This document shows, piece by piece, positions 24,715-33,073 of a stretch of DNA of 64,000 nt. A program made the position numbers and the translations under genes. The notes below the pieces were generated by a model that saw only the letters and a list, made by a program, of their open reading frames with translations, was not told where the DNA came from and did no database searches. Each line of letters opens with the position of its first letter. Position 1 is the stretch's first letter. The DNA comes from Nocardia wallacei (lineage in GTDB: Bacteria; Actinomycetota; Actinomycetes; Mycobacteriales; Mycobacteriaceae), in assembly GCF_029868745.1 (NCBI RefSeq), contig NZ_JARWOP010000385.1:48553-112552 (forward strand), given 5' to 3'.

Positions 24715-25191
24715 TCAGGCGGGCTTGCCGGCCGTTCGAATCTCATATTCGATCATTCGGATGCCGTCGTCATCGAATAGCCATTCGACAATGCGCTTCA
24801 ATGACGCTCCGTTGTCGGTTTCGGGATAGTGCAGCGACGGGCCGAAACCGTTGTATATCGGCCAGTCGGACCCTGGCCTGTTCGTCCACGCCATACCTGC
24901 GTGGAGACGGATGCAACATTCGCCGATGAACCTGACGAACCCGTCGGCGCTCTCCCGGTTCTCCGGCGCGATAAAACCGGACCAGTCGCCGAACACCTGT
25001 TTCGATGCTTCAAGAAGACGAGTCAACAAGGGGCGTTTCCACCATTCATCCGAGTAATCCGCGATGCCCGGAACGGTCTGGGTCAGGAATGCCCGAATCT
25101 GCGACTCCATGAGCTCGGGCGTAGCCCACCCCAAGAACGCCTGTGTCTTGTCATCGAATTGGATATCGAAACCGATTTGTTCGTCGCTCAT
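24715..25191 (-). CDS. hypothetical protein, possible partner of the nuclease-like gene
   Basis: This 158-residue acidic, Trp-rich protein (DIQFDDKTQAFLGWATPELMESQIRAFL at the N-terminus, HYPETDNGASLKRIVEWLFDDDGIRMIEYEI at the C-terminus) has a GAGGGGAAA ribosome site. I recognise no family. It directly precedes the frameshifted nuclease-like gene in the same direction. Its size, acidity and position would suit an immunity or antitoxin protein for that gene, but this is inference from context only. Confidence 0.7.
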   Translation of the reverse strand: MSDEQIGFDIQFDDKTQAFLGWATPELMESQIRAFLTQTVPGIADYSDEWWKRPLLTRLLEASKQVFGDWSGFIAPENRESADGFVRFIGECCIRLHAGMAWTNRPGSDWPIYNGFGPSLHYPETDNGASLKRIVEWLFDDDGIRMIEYEIRTAGKPA

Positions 25192-25228
25192 TGTTTCCCC
25201 TCGCGTCGGCTGTACCGGTGTGCGGAGC

Positions 25229-25564
25229 CTATCGGGTGCGGCCCGAGTCCGGTTTGATCCGTCCGGCGTCGGCCCCTTCCCTGATCAGGGTCCAGCGAGC
25301 GAAACCCATTCGCGGAGAGATAGTTTCGATCTCCGCGACGTACAGAATCCCATTCACCTCGAGCGGGCTCAGGTGCTGCGGTGACGGCGTGATCACCACG
25401 TCAGCGGCACGCACCTGGTCGGCAAGTGGGATGAACGACGCCTCGGGCCAGACGACCAGGTATCCGAGATGCCGCGCCAAACGCTGCACCTGAGCGCGGT
25501 CCCACATCAGCGCATCGGACACCTCCGTATCTACCCATCCCAGCGCGGTCGGCCGGAATCTCAT
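25229..25564 (-). CDS. small conserved-looking actinobacterial protein
   Basis: The 111-residue protein is a single compact alpha/beta domain: LGWVDTEVSDALMWDRAQVQRLARHLGYLVVWPE, then RAADVVITPSPQHLSPLEVNGILYVAEIETISPRMGFARW. Similar small proteins are common beside XRE regulators in Nocardia and Mycobacterium; I know of no assigned function. A strong GGGAGGGGGT ribosome site lies upstream. It is first in a same-strand run with the 158-residue protein and the nuclease-like gene and is divergent from the XRE/TPR regulator. Confidence 0.7.
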   Translation of the reverse strand: MRFRPTALGWVDTEVSDALMWDRAQVQRLARHLGYLVVWPEASFIPLADQVRAADVVITPSPQHLSPLEVNGILYVAEIETISPRMGFARWTLIREGADAGRIKPDSGRTR

Positions 25565-25603
25565 GATCGGTACCCCCTCCCGTTGTCAGCGTTGGTTTGT
25601 CGG

Positions 25604-25695
25604 CTACAACCCTCTACGGCGCGTCTTCGAGACTCGTCGCAATCCGGCTGTAACGACAGCGTTTTCGCATCTACAAGCGTCTACAACTGACCTAC
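25604..25695. promoter_or_regulatory. phased CTAC repeats in a divergent promoter
   Basis: CTAC occurs at 25604, 25614, 25671, 25681 and 25692, three times as CTACAA. Spacings within the clusters are 10, 10 and 11 bp, about one helical turn. One cluster is near the start of the 111-residue gene and the other just upstream of the XRE regulator start at 25705. They are candidate binding sites for that regulator. Confidence 0.4.
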
Positions 25696-25704
25696 GCTTG
25701 GGCT

Positions 25705-26817
25705 GTGGACGACATCGCCGGTAGCCGCCTACGCGCGGCGCGGGAAGCCGCAGGACTCAGCTTGTCCGCGCTTGCGGCGCGTACGCACTACTCCAGAGCG
25801 CTACTCGGCTTGCTGGAGGCCGGACAGCGACACATCACACCCGAACACGTCGCCGCGTACTCGAGGGCTCTCGGTGTCAGCGTCCGAACATTGGAATCAC
25901 CCCCGGACGATCCCTTGCGCATCGCTCACGAATGGCTTGTGCTCGACACACCTTCGAAGGTTCACACCAGATCCGGACGACGGGTAGGCCACACCCTCGC
26001 AGCCGAGCTCGAGCGGCGCGTGATCGAACTTCGGCGACTGGATGATTCGATCGGCGGCCGTGACTTACACCCTGTCGTGTCCAAAGAACTGGGAGACGCG
26101 GAGGAAATAGTTCGGAACGGCAGTTACAGCACCGAGGTAGGCCGGAGGCTGCTGACTGTGGTCGGAGAGCTGGCACAACTTGCCGGGTGGGTCGCCTCCG
26201 ATGCGGGTCGCTTCGAAGAAGCACGACGCATCTATCTGGACGGGCACCGGGCGGCGGCAGCGGCCGGTGCCCGCGCGCTTGCCGGACAACTGTTGTCGAC
26301 GCTGGCCTATCAGGAGGCGAACGTCGGTAGCGCGGCCGACGCCGTTCTCATCGCCCGATCGGCGGTGGCAGGTGCCACGGATGCCACACCTACAGCTCGC
26401 GCTCTCCTACTGGAACGTGTGGCGTGGTCGAGTGCACGGGCACGAGACACAGACACCGTGCGGCGAACTCTGGACGCCGTGGACGACGCGTACGAAAACC
26501 GGTCGGACGGCGTTGTCGAGCCTGATTGGGTCTACTGGTTCAACCGCGACGAGATCGACGTGATGGCAGGCCGGTGCTTCGTGGAGCTCGGAGACGGCCG
26601 GAACGCACAACCGTTGTTGTCCCGCGCAATCGACGCATATCCATCCGACCATGCGCGGGAGGTAGCGCTCTACCGGACTTGGCTGGCGGAGGCGTACGCC
26701 AAAGGGGGACAGTTCGACGCCGCTGAACACACGCTAGCTCTGATAGACGGCGATGCAGGGTCCGATCGTGTCGACCGACGCGTGCGGGAAGTCACGCGCC
26801 TCATGAATCGTCGTTGA
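25705..26817 (+). CDS. XRE family regulator with TPR-like C-terminal domain
   Basis: This 370-residue protein has an N-terminal Cro/C1-type helix-turn-helix (LRAAREAAGLSLSALAARTHYSRALLGLLEAGQRHITPEHVAAYSRALGV, residues 9-58) and a long all-helical remainder with TPR-like repeats (e.g. LAQLAGWVASDAGRFEEARRIYLDGHRAAAAAG). This architecture is common in Streptomyces and Nocardia and usually regulates an adjacent small operon in response to a ligand or peptide. The GTG start has no evident ribosome site and may be leaderless. It is divergent from the three-gene minus-strand run and is its likely regulator. Confidence 0.85.
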   Translation: MDDIAGSRLRAAREAAGLSLSALAARTHYSRALLGLLEAGQRHITPEHVAAYSRALGVSVRTLESPPDDPLRIAHEWLVLDTPSKVHTRSGRRVGHTLAAELERRVIELRRLDDSIGGRDLHPVVSKELGDAEEIVRNGSYSTEVGRRLLTVVGELAQLAGWVASDAGRFEEARRIYLDGHRAAAAAGARALAGQLLSTLAYQEANVGSAADAVLIARSAVAGATDATPTARALLLERVAWSSARARDTDTVRRTLDAVDDAYENRSDGVVEPDWVYWFNRDEIDVMAGRCFVELGDGRNAQPLLSRAIDAYPSDHAREVALYRTWLAEAYAKGGQFDAAEHTLALIDGDAGSDRVDRRVREVTRLMNRR

Positions 26818-26937
26818 TCCACCGCGAAGGTCGCCCGGTGCGGGTGGGATCGGTTCGGTCGCCGGGTACGGCTGCTGGTTGAGGTGTGGGCGGGCGGGTA
26901 TTGCGGGGGTGGATATTGCGGCGATGGGGGTGATGGC

Positions 26938-27663
26938 ATGGTTTTGGATCGGGTGGTGAGTGGTGCGTTCGGTGCTGCGGCGTGGGTGCGGCGGGGTCGG
27001 GTGTTTCATCCGGTCGGTATGCCGTTGACCGGGGCGTTGCATGCGGTGGATGCCGATTACGCCCGTCTGGTCGGGGCGGCGGAGCGGCCGGTGCTGGCTC
27101 GACTGTCCAAGGGGGTTGGTCTGCCGGGGCCGCTGCCCGATGTGCTCGGGTTGGCGGTGCGCGTGCTCGACCATCGCGAACGGCCCTGGGATCTGGCATT
27201 GGCTACGACCGGTGGCGGTCCGCTCGGTCGCCTGCTCGTCGTGCCCGCGCGCGGCTGGGCGCATGCCTGCTACGGCAGTCTCATGCCCTACCGTTTCCCG
27301 GGCCACGAAGCGGAATGGATTGTGGCCCAACCACTTCCGGGGCAGCCGGGCACCGCCTCCGTGGACGATCTGAACACCCACCTGGAACACCATCGGCTCG
27401 ATTTCGTGCTACGAGCGGTTCCATGGCGGGGACCGGCTCGCACGCTGGCCGAGATCACCTTGTCGAGGTGCGAGATAGGCGAGCACGCCGGACCGGGTTT
27501 CTACGACCCGGTGACCAACCGGCCCGAGGGCGTGGAACTGCTCCCCCGCCAAGTGGCCGAGATCCGTGAGCGCGCCTACGCGGGCAGCCGCCACGGCCGC
27601 GGCGAGCCGGACGATATCGCCACGGCGGGCACCTCGGCCCTGCAAGGCGCTACCGAGCCGTAG
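26938..27663 (+). CDS. catalase-like-fold protein (often annotated phosphodiesterase)
   Basis: The 241-residue protein resembles the heme-dependent catalase-like superfamily at low level: VFHPVGMPLTGALH near the N-terminus and LARLSKGVGLPGPLPDVLGLAVRVLD at about residues 50-75, the region matching the substrate-channel strand of catalase. It is far shorter than true catalases, and I see no convincing heme-ligand Tyr motif, so catalase activity is doubtful. The ATG at 26938 is preceded by GGGGTG; the in-frame extension to 26884 is Gly-rich and rejected. An SRPBCC-domain gene follows at 66 bp and may be co-transcribed. Confidence 0.65.
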   Translation: MVLDRVVSGAFGAAAWVRRGRVFHPVGMPLTGALHAVDADYARLVGAAERPVLARLSKGVGLPGPLPDVLGLAVRVLDHRERPWDLALATTGGGPLGRLLVVPARGWAHACYGSLMPYRFPGHEAEWIVAQPLPGQPGTASVDDLNTHLEHHRLDFVLRAVPWRGPARTLAEITLSRCEIGEHAGPGFYDPVTNRPEGVELLPRQVAEIRERAYAGSRHGRGEPDDIATAGTSALQGATEP

Positions 27664-27729
27664 CGGCCGCCCCGGACCGACATGCGGTGGGCCTTGCCCT
27701 ACGACACGGGGATCACCCATGATTCACCA

Positions 27730-28197
27730 ATGAGTAAGGTAACCCTAACCACCGAGCTGCCGATCGCGGCCGAGGCGGCGTGCAAGTTGGCGCGGACCCC
27801 GGAGCTGTTCGCCTATGTTGTGCGCCCGATCCTTTCGGTCCCCGGCCTGCTCGTCCCGGATCGTGTCGAGCCCGGAATGGAGACCTCCGCACGGCTCTGG
27901 TGGTTCGGCGTACTCCCCACCTGGCGCCATCACCTGCGCCTGATCCACCTCGCGCCGACGGAGATCTACACCAACGAGTGGGGCGGCCCGGTCCGCACCT
28001 GGAACCATCGACTCACCTTCACACCACTCACCGAGTCGAGCTGCCGCTACACCGACGAGGTCGAAATCGACGACGGCATAACCGGTTTCGGTACCCGCCT
28101 GTTCGTGCGCCTGATGTTCGCGCACCGTCAGCGCCGCTGGCGCGAACTCACGCGGCTGCTGGCGAGCAGCGAACTCCTCGGCCCCCGGCCGCGGTGA
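27730..28197 (+). CDS. SRPBCC / polyketide-cyclase-like protein
   Basis: This 155-residue protein has the helix-grip pattern of the START/SRPBCC superfamily: N-terminal strand and helix (VTLTTELPIAAEAACKLARTPELFAYVV), a central antiparallel sheet (SARLWWFGVLPTWRHHLRLIHL, CRYTDEVEID) and a long C-terminal helix (FVRLMFAHRQRRWRELTRLL). These proteins bind small hydrophobic ligands. I prefer the ATG at 27730, which begins at the first strand, over the in-frame ATG at 27682. It converges with a TetR gene, 9 bp between stops. Confidence 0.75.
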   Translation: MSKVTLTTELPIAAEAACKLARTPELFAYVVRPILSVPGLLVPDRVEPGMETSARLWWFGVLPTWRHHLRLIHLAPTEIYTNEWGGPVRTWNHRLTFTPLTESSCRYTDEVEIDDGITGFGTRLFVRLMFAHRQRRWRELTRLLASSELLGPRPR

Positions 28198-28206
28198 GCG
28201 GCGCGC

Positions 28207-28836
28207 CTACCCGTTGCCCGATGCCCGCCGCGGACCGATCAGCGCGATCGCCGTTTCCACTGCGACATCGACTATTTCACCGAGATCACCACCGTCCTCG
28301 AACGTCGAGGCGATCAGTTCGCGGTAGCCGCCGTAGAGGATGGTCGCCATCTGCCGTGAGGGTGGATGCAGCTCGCCGGACTGGAATTCCGGTGTCGCGG
28401 TGAGGTTCTGGATCAAGGTCACGAATGCCTCGCCGGTATCGCGATGCAACTGCCGTCCGCTGTCCCCGAGCGCCGGGGTGTCGCGAATCCAGGCGAGCGT
28501 GATCGAGCTGTCGCGCTGCGACGCCACGATCCAGGCCTCGATCGCCTGACGCACCTGCGTACGCCAGGGCGCCGCGGCATCGACCGCCGCGTAGATCTGC
28601 CGGATGGTGTCGGCGTTGCGCTCGGCCAGCAGCGCGATGAAACAGTCCTGCTTCCCGCTGAAGTGCTCGTAGAACGTCCGGCGCGAGGTGCGGGCGTGCC
28701 GCACCACGTCGGCGACGGTGAGGTCCCGATAACCCTGCCGGCGCACCGCTTCGGCCATGCCGTCGAGCAGGCGCCGCCGGAACCCCGACTCCGGCTCGGC
28801 CGTGTCGGGGCTGGATGCGGGCTCGGCACGGGTCAC
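28207..28836 (-). CDS. TetR family transcriptional regulator
   Basis: The 209-residue protein has a TetR helix-turn-helix at about residues 20-65 (VRRQGYRDLTVADVVRHARTSRRTFYEHFSGKQDCF). It lies 66 bp downstream of the P450 gene on the same strand, so the two are probably one operon, with the regulator controlling its own P450. A cluster of GTAC-centred repeats upstream of the P450 is the probable operator. Confidence 0.88.
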   Translation of the reverse strand: MTRAEPASSPDTAEPESGFRRRLLDGMAEAVRRQGYRDLTVADVVRHARTSRRTFYEHFSGKQDCFIALLAERNADTIRQIYAAVDAAAPWRTQVRQAIEAWIVASQRDSSITLAWIRDTPALGDSGRQLHRDTGEAFVTLIQNLTATPEFQSGELHPPSRQMATILYGGYRELIASTFEDGGDLGEIVDVAVETAIALIGPRRASGNG

Positions 28837-28902
28837 GAGCGTCAGCCTAGTTTCCCGTGCACACCCGGCCCACCACCGCGGGCAGGTCGTCGCGTAGCTC
28901 GC

Positions 28903-30249
28903 TCACCCGGGCATTTCCGCGGAACGGGCGGCACTGTCCGCGGCGGGTCGCGCGGTGCGGCGGTGCACCACGGCGCGGCCCTTACCGGCGGGCACCAAGG
29001 CGACGCCGCGAAAGTGCGTGCGCTCGTCCGGCGCGGCGGTGGGCTCCAACGTGAAATCCCTTAGCAGCGTGCGCAGCACGACGTTCATCTCCATGGTCGC
29101 GAACGCCGCACCGATGCAGCGCCGCGCCCCGCCGCCGAACGGGATCCACGTGAACGTGCCGGGCCGCGCGCCCAGGAACCGGTCCGGGTCGAACGCGCGC
29201 GCGTGGGGATACAGCTCCTCGCTGTCGTGCATCAGCCGGATATTGACCAGCACACTCTGCCCCTTCGGCAGCGTCCAGCGCCCCAGCGACAACGACTCGG
29301 CGTGCACCATGCGCCCGGTGATGTCGACGACCGGACGGACCCGCTGCACCTCCAGCAGCGTCGCCTCGCGCAGTGCGGAACCACCCGCGTCGACCTCGGA
29401 GACCAAGCGCCGCAACACCTCCGGATGCCGCCGCAACCGCTCGACGGTCCACGCGAGAGTCGCCGCGGTGGTCTCGTGCCCGGCGGTGAGCAGGGCCAGC
29501 AGTTCGTCGGCGATCTCGCCGCGCGTCATCGCCGACCCGTCGTCGTAGCGGGTCTGCAGCAGCATCGACAGCACGTCGTCCCGCTCGGCGAGGGCGTCGT
29601 CGGCCTGTGCGCGATCGATGAGCCGGCCGACGAGCGCGTCGTACTCACCGCGATAGCGCGCGAACCTGGCCCAGGGACCGAAGCGGCCCAAGAACTTTCG
29701 CGGCACCGGGACCGCGGCCAGGGCCGAGGCGACGAGTACCAGCTTGGGCAGCAGCTCGCGCAGCCGGTCGAATTCCACGCCCTCCGCGCCGAATACCGCC
29801 CGCAGGATCACGTTCAGGGTGATCCGCATCATCGAATCCATGGTCGCGAATTCCCGCCCGATCGGCCACGACGCCATCTCCCGGACGGTCTCCTCCTCGA
29901 TCAGCGCCTCGTACACCGGCAGCCGCCGGCCGTGGAACGGCGGGGAGAGCAGCTTGCGGTGACGGCGGTGCGCCGAACCGGTCAGGGCGAACAGGGAATT
30001 CGGACCCAGGAAATCGCCGAGGTTCACATCTCCGTTGTCCGCCACGTCGGGCCCGGCGGTGAACAGCGCCTTCACCTCCGCCGGATCGGACAGCACCACC
30101 ATCCGGCCGAATCTGGGCACGTAGACGGTGAACGCCGAACCGTAGCGGTCGTGCAGACGCCGCCACGCCCGGGTTCTCCCCGCGAGGATCTCCATGCCCT
30201 GAACGAGGACGGGCGACCTCGGCCCGTCCGGCAGCTTCACAGTGGTCAT
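28903..30249 (-). CDS. cytochrome P450
   Basis: This 448-residue soluble P450 has the I-helix oxygen-activation motif AGHETT, an ExxR in EVQRVRP and the heme loop FGGGARRCIG with ligand Cys378. The layout resembles the CYP136/138/139-like group of mycobacteria more than the short CYP107-type enzymes, but I cannot assign a family firmly. A GGGAGGCGCG ribosome site supports the ATG at 30249; the 24-residue in-frame extension is rejected. No ferredoxin or reductase gene is adjacent. A TetR gene follows in the same operon. The substrate is unknown. Confidence 0.9.
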   Translation of the reverse strand: MTTVKLPDGPRSPVLVQGMEILAGRTRAWRRLHDRYGSAFTVYVPRFGRMVVLSDPAEVKALFTAGPDVADNGDVNLGDFLGPNSLFALTGSAHRRHRKLLSPPFHGRRLPVYEALIEEETVREMASWPIGREFATMDSMMRITLNVILRAVFGAEGVEFDRLRELLPKLVLVASALAAVPVPRKFLGRFGPWARFARYRGEYDALVGRLIDRAQADDALAERDDVLSMLLQTRYDDGSAMTRGEIADELLALLTAGHETTAATLAWTVERLRRHPEVLRRLVSEVDAGGSALREATLLEVQRVRPVVDITGRMVHAESLSLGRWTLPKGQSVLVNIRLMHDSEELYPHARAFDPDRFLGARPGTFTWIPFGGGARRCIGAAFATMEMNVVLRTLLRDFTLEPTAAPDERTHFRGVALVPAGKGRAVVHRRTARPAADSAARSAEMPG

Positions 30250-30263
30250 GCGCGCCTCCCGCT

Positions 30264-30304
30264 CGGTACGGCCATGTACCACCGTACGGTACGCCGCTGT
30301 ACCG
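30264..30304. promoter_or_regulatory. P450 promoter with five GTAC-centred repeats
   Basis: GTAC occurs at 30266, 30276, 30284, 30289 and 30299, with CCGTACGG (30282-30289) a perfect 8-bp palindrome and CGGTAC/GTACCG at the outer edges. The cluster lies 15-55 bp upstream of the P450 start, where a TetR dimer or pair of dimers would bind. Confidence 0.5.
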
Positions 30305-30423
30305 ACTGTGGCAAGGGTCACTCCCGAGACCTGCCGAGAATGGCCCGGCGGTCGCGCGCGAGGGTTGAAATCATGCCGCGCACTATGGTTTTCGTGCCCG
30401 TTTCGCCCTGATTCAATGACGCC

Positions 30424-31512
30424 ATGTTTCGCCTGCGCACGGTCAAGGTTCGGTTCGGCCGGACGACGGCGCTACTGCTCGCCGCGTCGGTTGTCGCGGG
30501 CGCGGCCCTGACCGGCTGCGCGAACAACGACACCACGGTGAGCCGCGCGCCCGACGGCCCGCTCCCCACCGAGATACCGCCGGGCACCAAACTCGTCGTC
30601 GCGGACCAGCAGGAACGCGTGCAGACCTGGCTGCGCGCCTCCGGTGAGCTGGACAAGCTGCCGTTCACCGTGGAGTTCGCCAATTTCGTCGGCGGCCCGG
30701 CCGTGCTCGAGGCGTTCCGCGCCGGTGCGGCCGACGTGGCACAGGTCGGTGACGTGCCGCCCATTCACGCCCTCGCCGCCAAGCAGGACGTGCCGATCGT
30801 CGCGGCCTATCAGAGCAATCCGCTGGCGATGAAACTCGCTGTCGCGCCGGGCCGTTCGATCACGCGGCTGGCGGATCTGAAGGGTAAGAAGATCGCGTAC
30901 GCCGAGGGCACCGCGCAGCAGGCGGGGGTGTTGCGGGCGGTCGCCAAGGCCGGGCTGAAAACCTCCGATGTGCAACTGATCCGCCTGCAACTGAGCGATT
31001 TCCTCGACGCGGTACGCACCGGGCAGGTGGACGTCGCGCCCCTCATCGAACCGAATGTGACTCGGCTGCTGCGTACTCCGGGCGCGTCGGTGCTCCCCGA
31101 CTCCGAAGTCACCGGGATCTACGGCGGGCTGGGGTACCTGTACGCGCGCCGGGCCGTCGTACAGGACCCGGCCAAGGCGGCGGCGACCCGCGCCCTGGTC
31201 GCCGCGTTCATCCGGGCGCAGCAGTGGTCGAACCTGCATCAGGACGAGTGGGCGCGCAAGTACTACATCGACAGCCAGAAGGTCAGCGCCGACGACGCGA
31301 AACGCATCATCGACTCACTGGGCGTGTACACCTTCCCGCACCTCGATCAGCAACTGGTGGACCGCCAGCAGGCCACCATCGACGTCATCGACGACGCCGG
31401 TGAGCTGCCCGCGAAGATTCGCGCCGCGGACGGTTTCGACCTGCGCTTCGACCAGGTTGTCACGCAGACGGTCACCGAGATCGGCGCGTCGTTCGGAACG
31501 GGAACCAACTGA
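30424..31512 (+). CDS. ABC transporter substrate-binding lipoprotein, aliphatic sulfonate type
   Basis: The 362-residue protein has a lipoprotein signal peptide ending in the lipobox LTGC (Cys32) and a periplasmic-binding fold of the SsuA/TauA/NMT1 class (GTKLVVADQQERVQTWLRASGE, DLKGKKIAYAEGTAQQAGVLRAV). It would deliver a sulfonate, sulfate ester or similar anion to the permease. It is the first gene of a tight four-gene operon, with a 1-bp stop/start overlap (TGATG) to the permease. It is divergent from the P450 gene. Confidence 0.88.
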   Translation: MFRLRTVKVRFGRTTALLLAASVVAGAALTGCANNDTTVSRAPDGPLPTEIPPGTKLVVADQQERVQTWLRASGELDKLPFTVEFANFVGGPAVLEAFRAGAADVAQVGDVPPIHALAAKQDVPIVAAYQSNPLAMKLAVAPGRSITRLADLKGKKIAYAEGTAQQAGVLRAVAKAGLKTSDVQLIRLQLSDFLDAVRTGQVDVAPLIEPNVTRLLRTPGASVLPDSEVTGIYGGLGYLYARRAVVQDPAKAAATRALVAAFIRAQQWSNLHQDEWARKYYIDSQKVSADDAKRIIDSLGVYTFPHLDQQLVDRQQATIDVIDDAGELPAKIRAADGFDLRFDQVVTQTVTEIGASFGTGTN

Positions 31513-32327
31513 TGGCCGTCCTCGCCACGACCCGCCCGCACCGGGCGAAGCGCCCGAAACTCGGTCCGGGCAAACCGATTCCGTACGGCATCGCGCTCGG
31601 CCCGCTACTGCTCGTGGCCGTCTGGGTGATCGGCTCGGCCCTCGGCCGGATCGACCCGAATACGCTGCCCGCGCCGTGGACGGTCGCCGAGACCGCCGCA
31701 GACCTGCTGTCGGACGGCCGTTTGCAGTCGAACCTGCTCACCTCGCTGCGGCGCGCCGTGCTCGGCTTGGCCATCGGGGTGGTGGCCGGGCTGATCCTGG
31801 CCCTGTTCGCGGGCCTGAGCCGGATCGGGGAGGCACTGGTGGACGGGCCGATCCAGATCAAGCGCGCCATCCCCACGCTCGCGCTGATCCCGCTGTTCAT
31901 CGTGTGGTTCGGCATCGGCGAACAGATGAAGATCCTCTGCATCGTCCTCAGCGTGCTGATCCCGATCTACATCAACACGCACGCGCACCTGCGCGGCGTC
32001 GACGCCCGCTACGTCGAGCTGGCGCAGACCGTGGGGCTGTCCCGCTGGGAGTTCATCCGGCGCGTGGCGCTACCCGGTTCGCTGCCCGGCTTCTTCACCG
32101 GATTGCGGCTGGCGGTGACGATCTCGTGGATCGCGCTCGTGGTGGTGGAGCAGGTCAATGCCACCAGCGGCATCGGCTACCTGATGACCCAGGCGCGCAC
32201 CTACGGGCAGATCGACGTCATCGTCGTCGGCCTGGTGATCTACGGACTGCTCGGCCTGTTCGGCGACGTGGCGGTGCGACTGGTGGAACGGAGGGCCCTG
32301 ACATGGCGGCAGACACTGGCGGACTGA
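31512..32327 (+). CDS. ABC transporter permease, SsuC-like
   Basis: This 271-residue inner-membrane permease has about six hydrophobic helices and the EAA-type loop near ELAQTVGLSRWEFIRRVALPGSLPGFFTGLR (about residues 168-198), where it contacts the ATPase. It belongs to the BPD_transp_1 family used by sulfonate, taurine and nitrate importers. It starts inside the stop of the binding-protein gene and overlaps the ATPase gene by 25 bp. Confidence 0.9.
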   Translation: MAVLATTRPHRAKRPKLGPGKPIPYGIALGPLLLVAVWVIGSALGRIDPNTLPAPWTVAETAADLLSDGRLQSNLLTSLRRAVLGLAIGVVAGLILALFAGLSRIGEALVDGPIQIKRAIPTLALIPLFIVWFGIGEQMKILCIVLSVLIPIYINTHAHLRGVDARYVELAQTVGLSRWEFIRRVALPGSLPGFFTGLRLAVTISWIALVVVEQVNATSGIGYLMTQARTYGQIDVIVVGLVIYGLLGLFGDVAVRLVERRALTWRQTLAD

Positions 32328-33073
32328 CGGTGGTGCACACCCGCGACCTGAGCCGCCGCTTCGGCGACCGGATCGTGCTGCGCGGCATAGATATCGAGAT
32401 CGCCCGCGGCGAGTTCGTCGCGCTGCTGGGGCGCAGCGGTTCCGGTAAGAGCACATTGCTGCGCGCCCTCGCCGAACTCGACTACGGCGTCGAGGGCTCG
32501 GGCGAGCTGGCGGTGCCGGTGAATCGGGCTGTCGTCTTCCAGGATTCGCGGCTGCTGCCGTGGATTCGCGTGCTGGACAACGTCATTCTCGGTCTGCGCG
32601 GAAACGGAGCCCGGGACCGGGGCCGCGCCGCGCTGGCGGAGGTGGGCCTGGCCGGCCGCGAAAAGGCTTGGCCCAAGGAGCTTTCCGGCGGCGAACAGCA
32701 GCGCGTGGCATTGGCCCGCTCGCTGGTGCGGGAACCGGCGCTGCTGCTGGCCGACGAGCCCTTCGGCGCCCTGGACGCGCTGACCCGCATCCGCATGCAC
32801 GGCCTGTTGCAGGACCTGTGCGCCCGGCACACGCCCGGCGTGCTGCTGGTCACCCACGACGTCGACGAGGCGGTGTTGCTGGCGGACCGGGTGCTGGTGC
32901 TCGACGACGGCCGCATCGCGGTCGATCGGCGCATCGATCTGCCGCGACCGCGCCGCCACAGCGACGCCGGGTTCGCCCGCCACCGGGAATCCCTGCTGCA
33001 CGACCTCGGCGTCACCCGCTCGGCGGGAGCGGACAACCACATCGACATCACGAAGGCGGGCATACCGGCATGA
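32303..33073 (+). CDS. ABC transporter ATPase, SsuB-like
   Basis: The 256-residue nucleotide-binding protein has Walker A GRSGSGKST, the Q-loop in VFQDSRLLPW, signature LSGGEQQR, Walker B LLLADEP and the switch His in LLVTHDVDEAV. VFQDSRLLPW is typical of SsuB. The ATG at 32303 has GAACGGAGGG upstream and lies inside the end of the permease gene. The stop overlaps the monooxygenase start by 4 bp (ATGA). Confidence 0.92.
   Translation: MAADTGGLTVVHTRDLSRRFGDRIVLRGIDIEIARGEFVALLGRSGSGKSTLLRALAELDYGVEGSGELAVPVNRAVVFQDSRLLPWIRVLDNVILGLRGNGARDRGRAALAEVGLAGREKAWPKELSGGEQQRVALARSLVREPALLLADEPFGALDALTRIRMHGLLQDLCARHTPGVLLVTHDVDEAVLLADRVLVLDDGRIAVDRRIDLPRPRRHSDAGFARHRESLLHDLGVTRSAGADNHIDITKAGIPA

Noticed and set aside
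26938..27663. True catalase
   Set aside because: The protein is about half the length of a small catalase and I see no proximal Tyr heme-ligand motif; only the fold-level resemblance is claimed.
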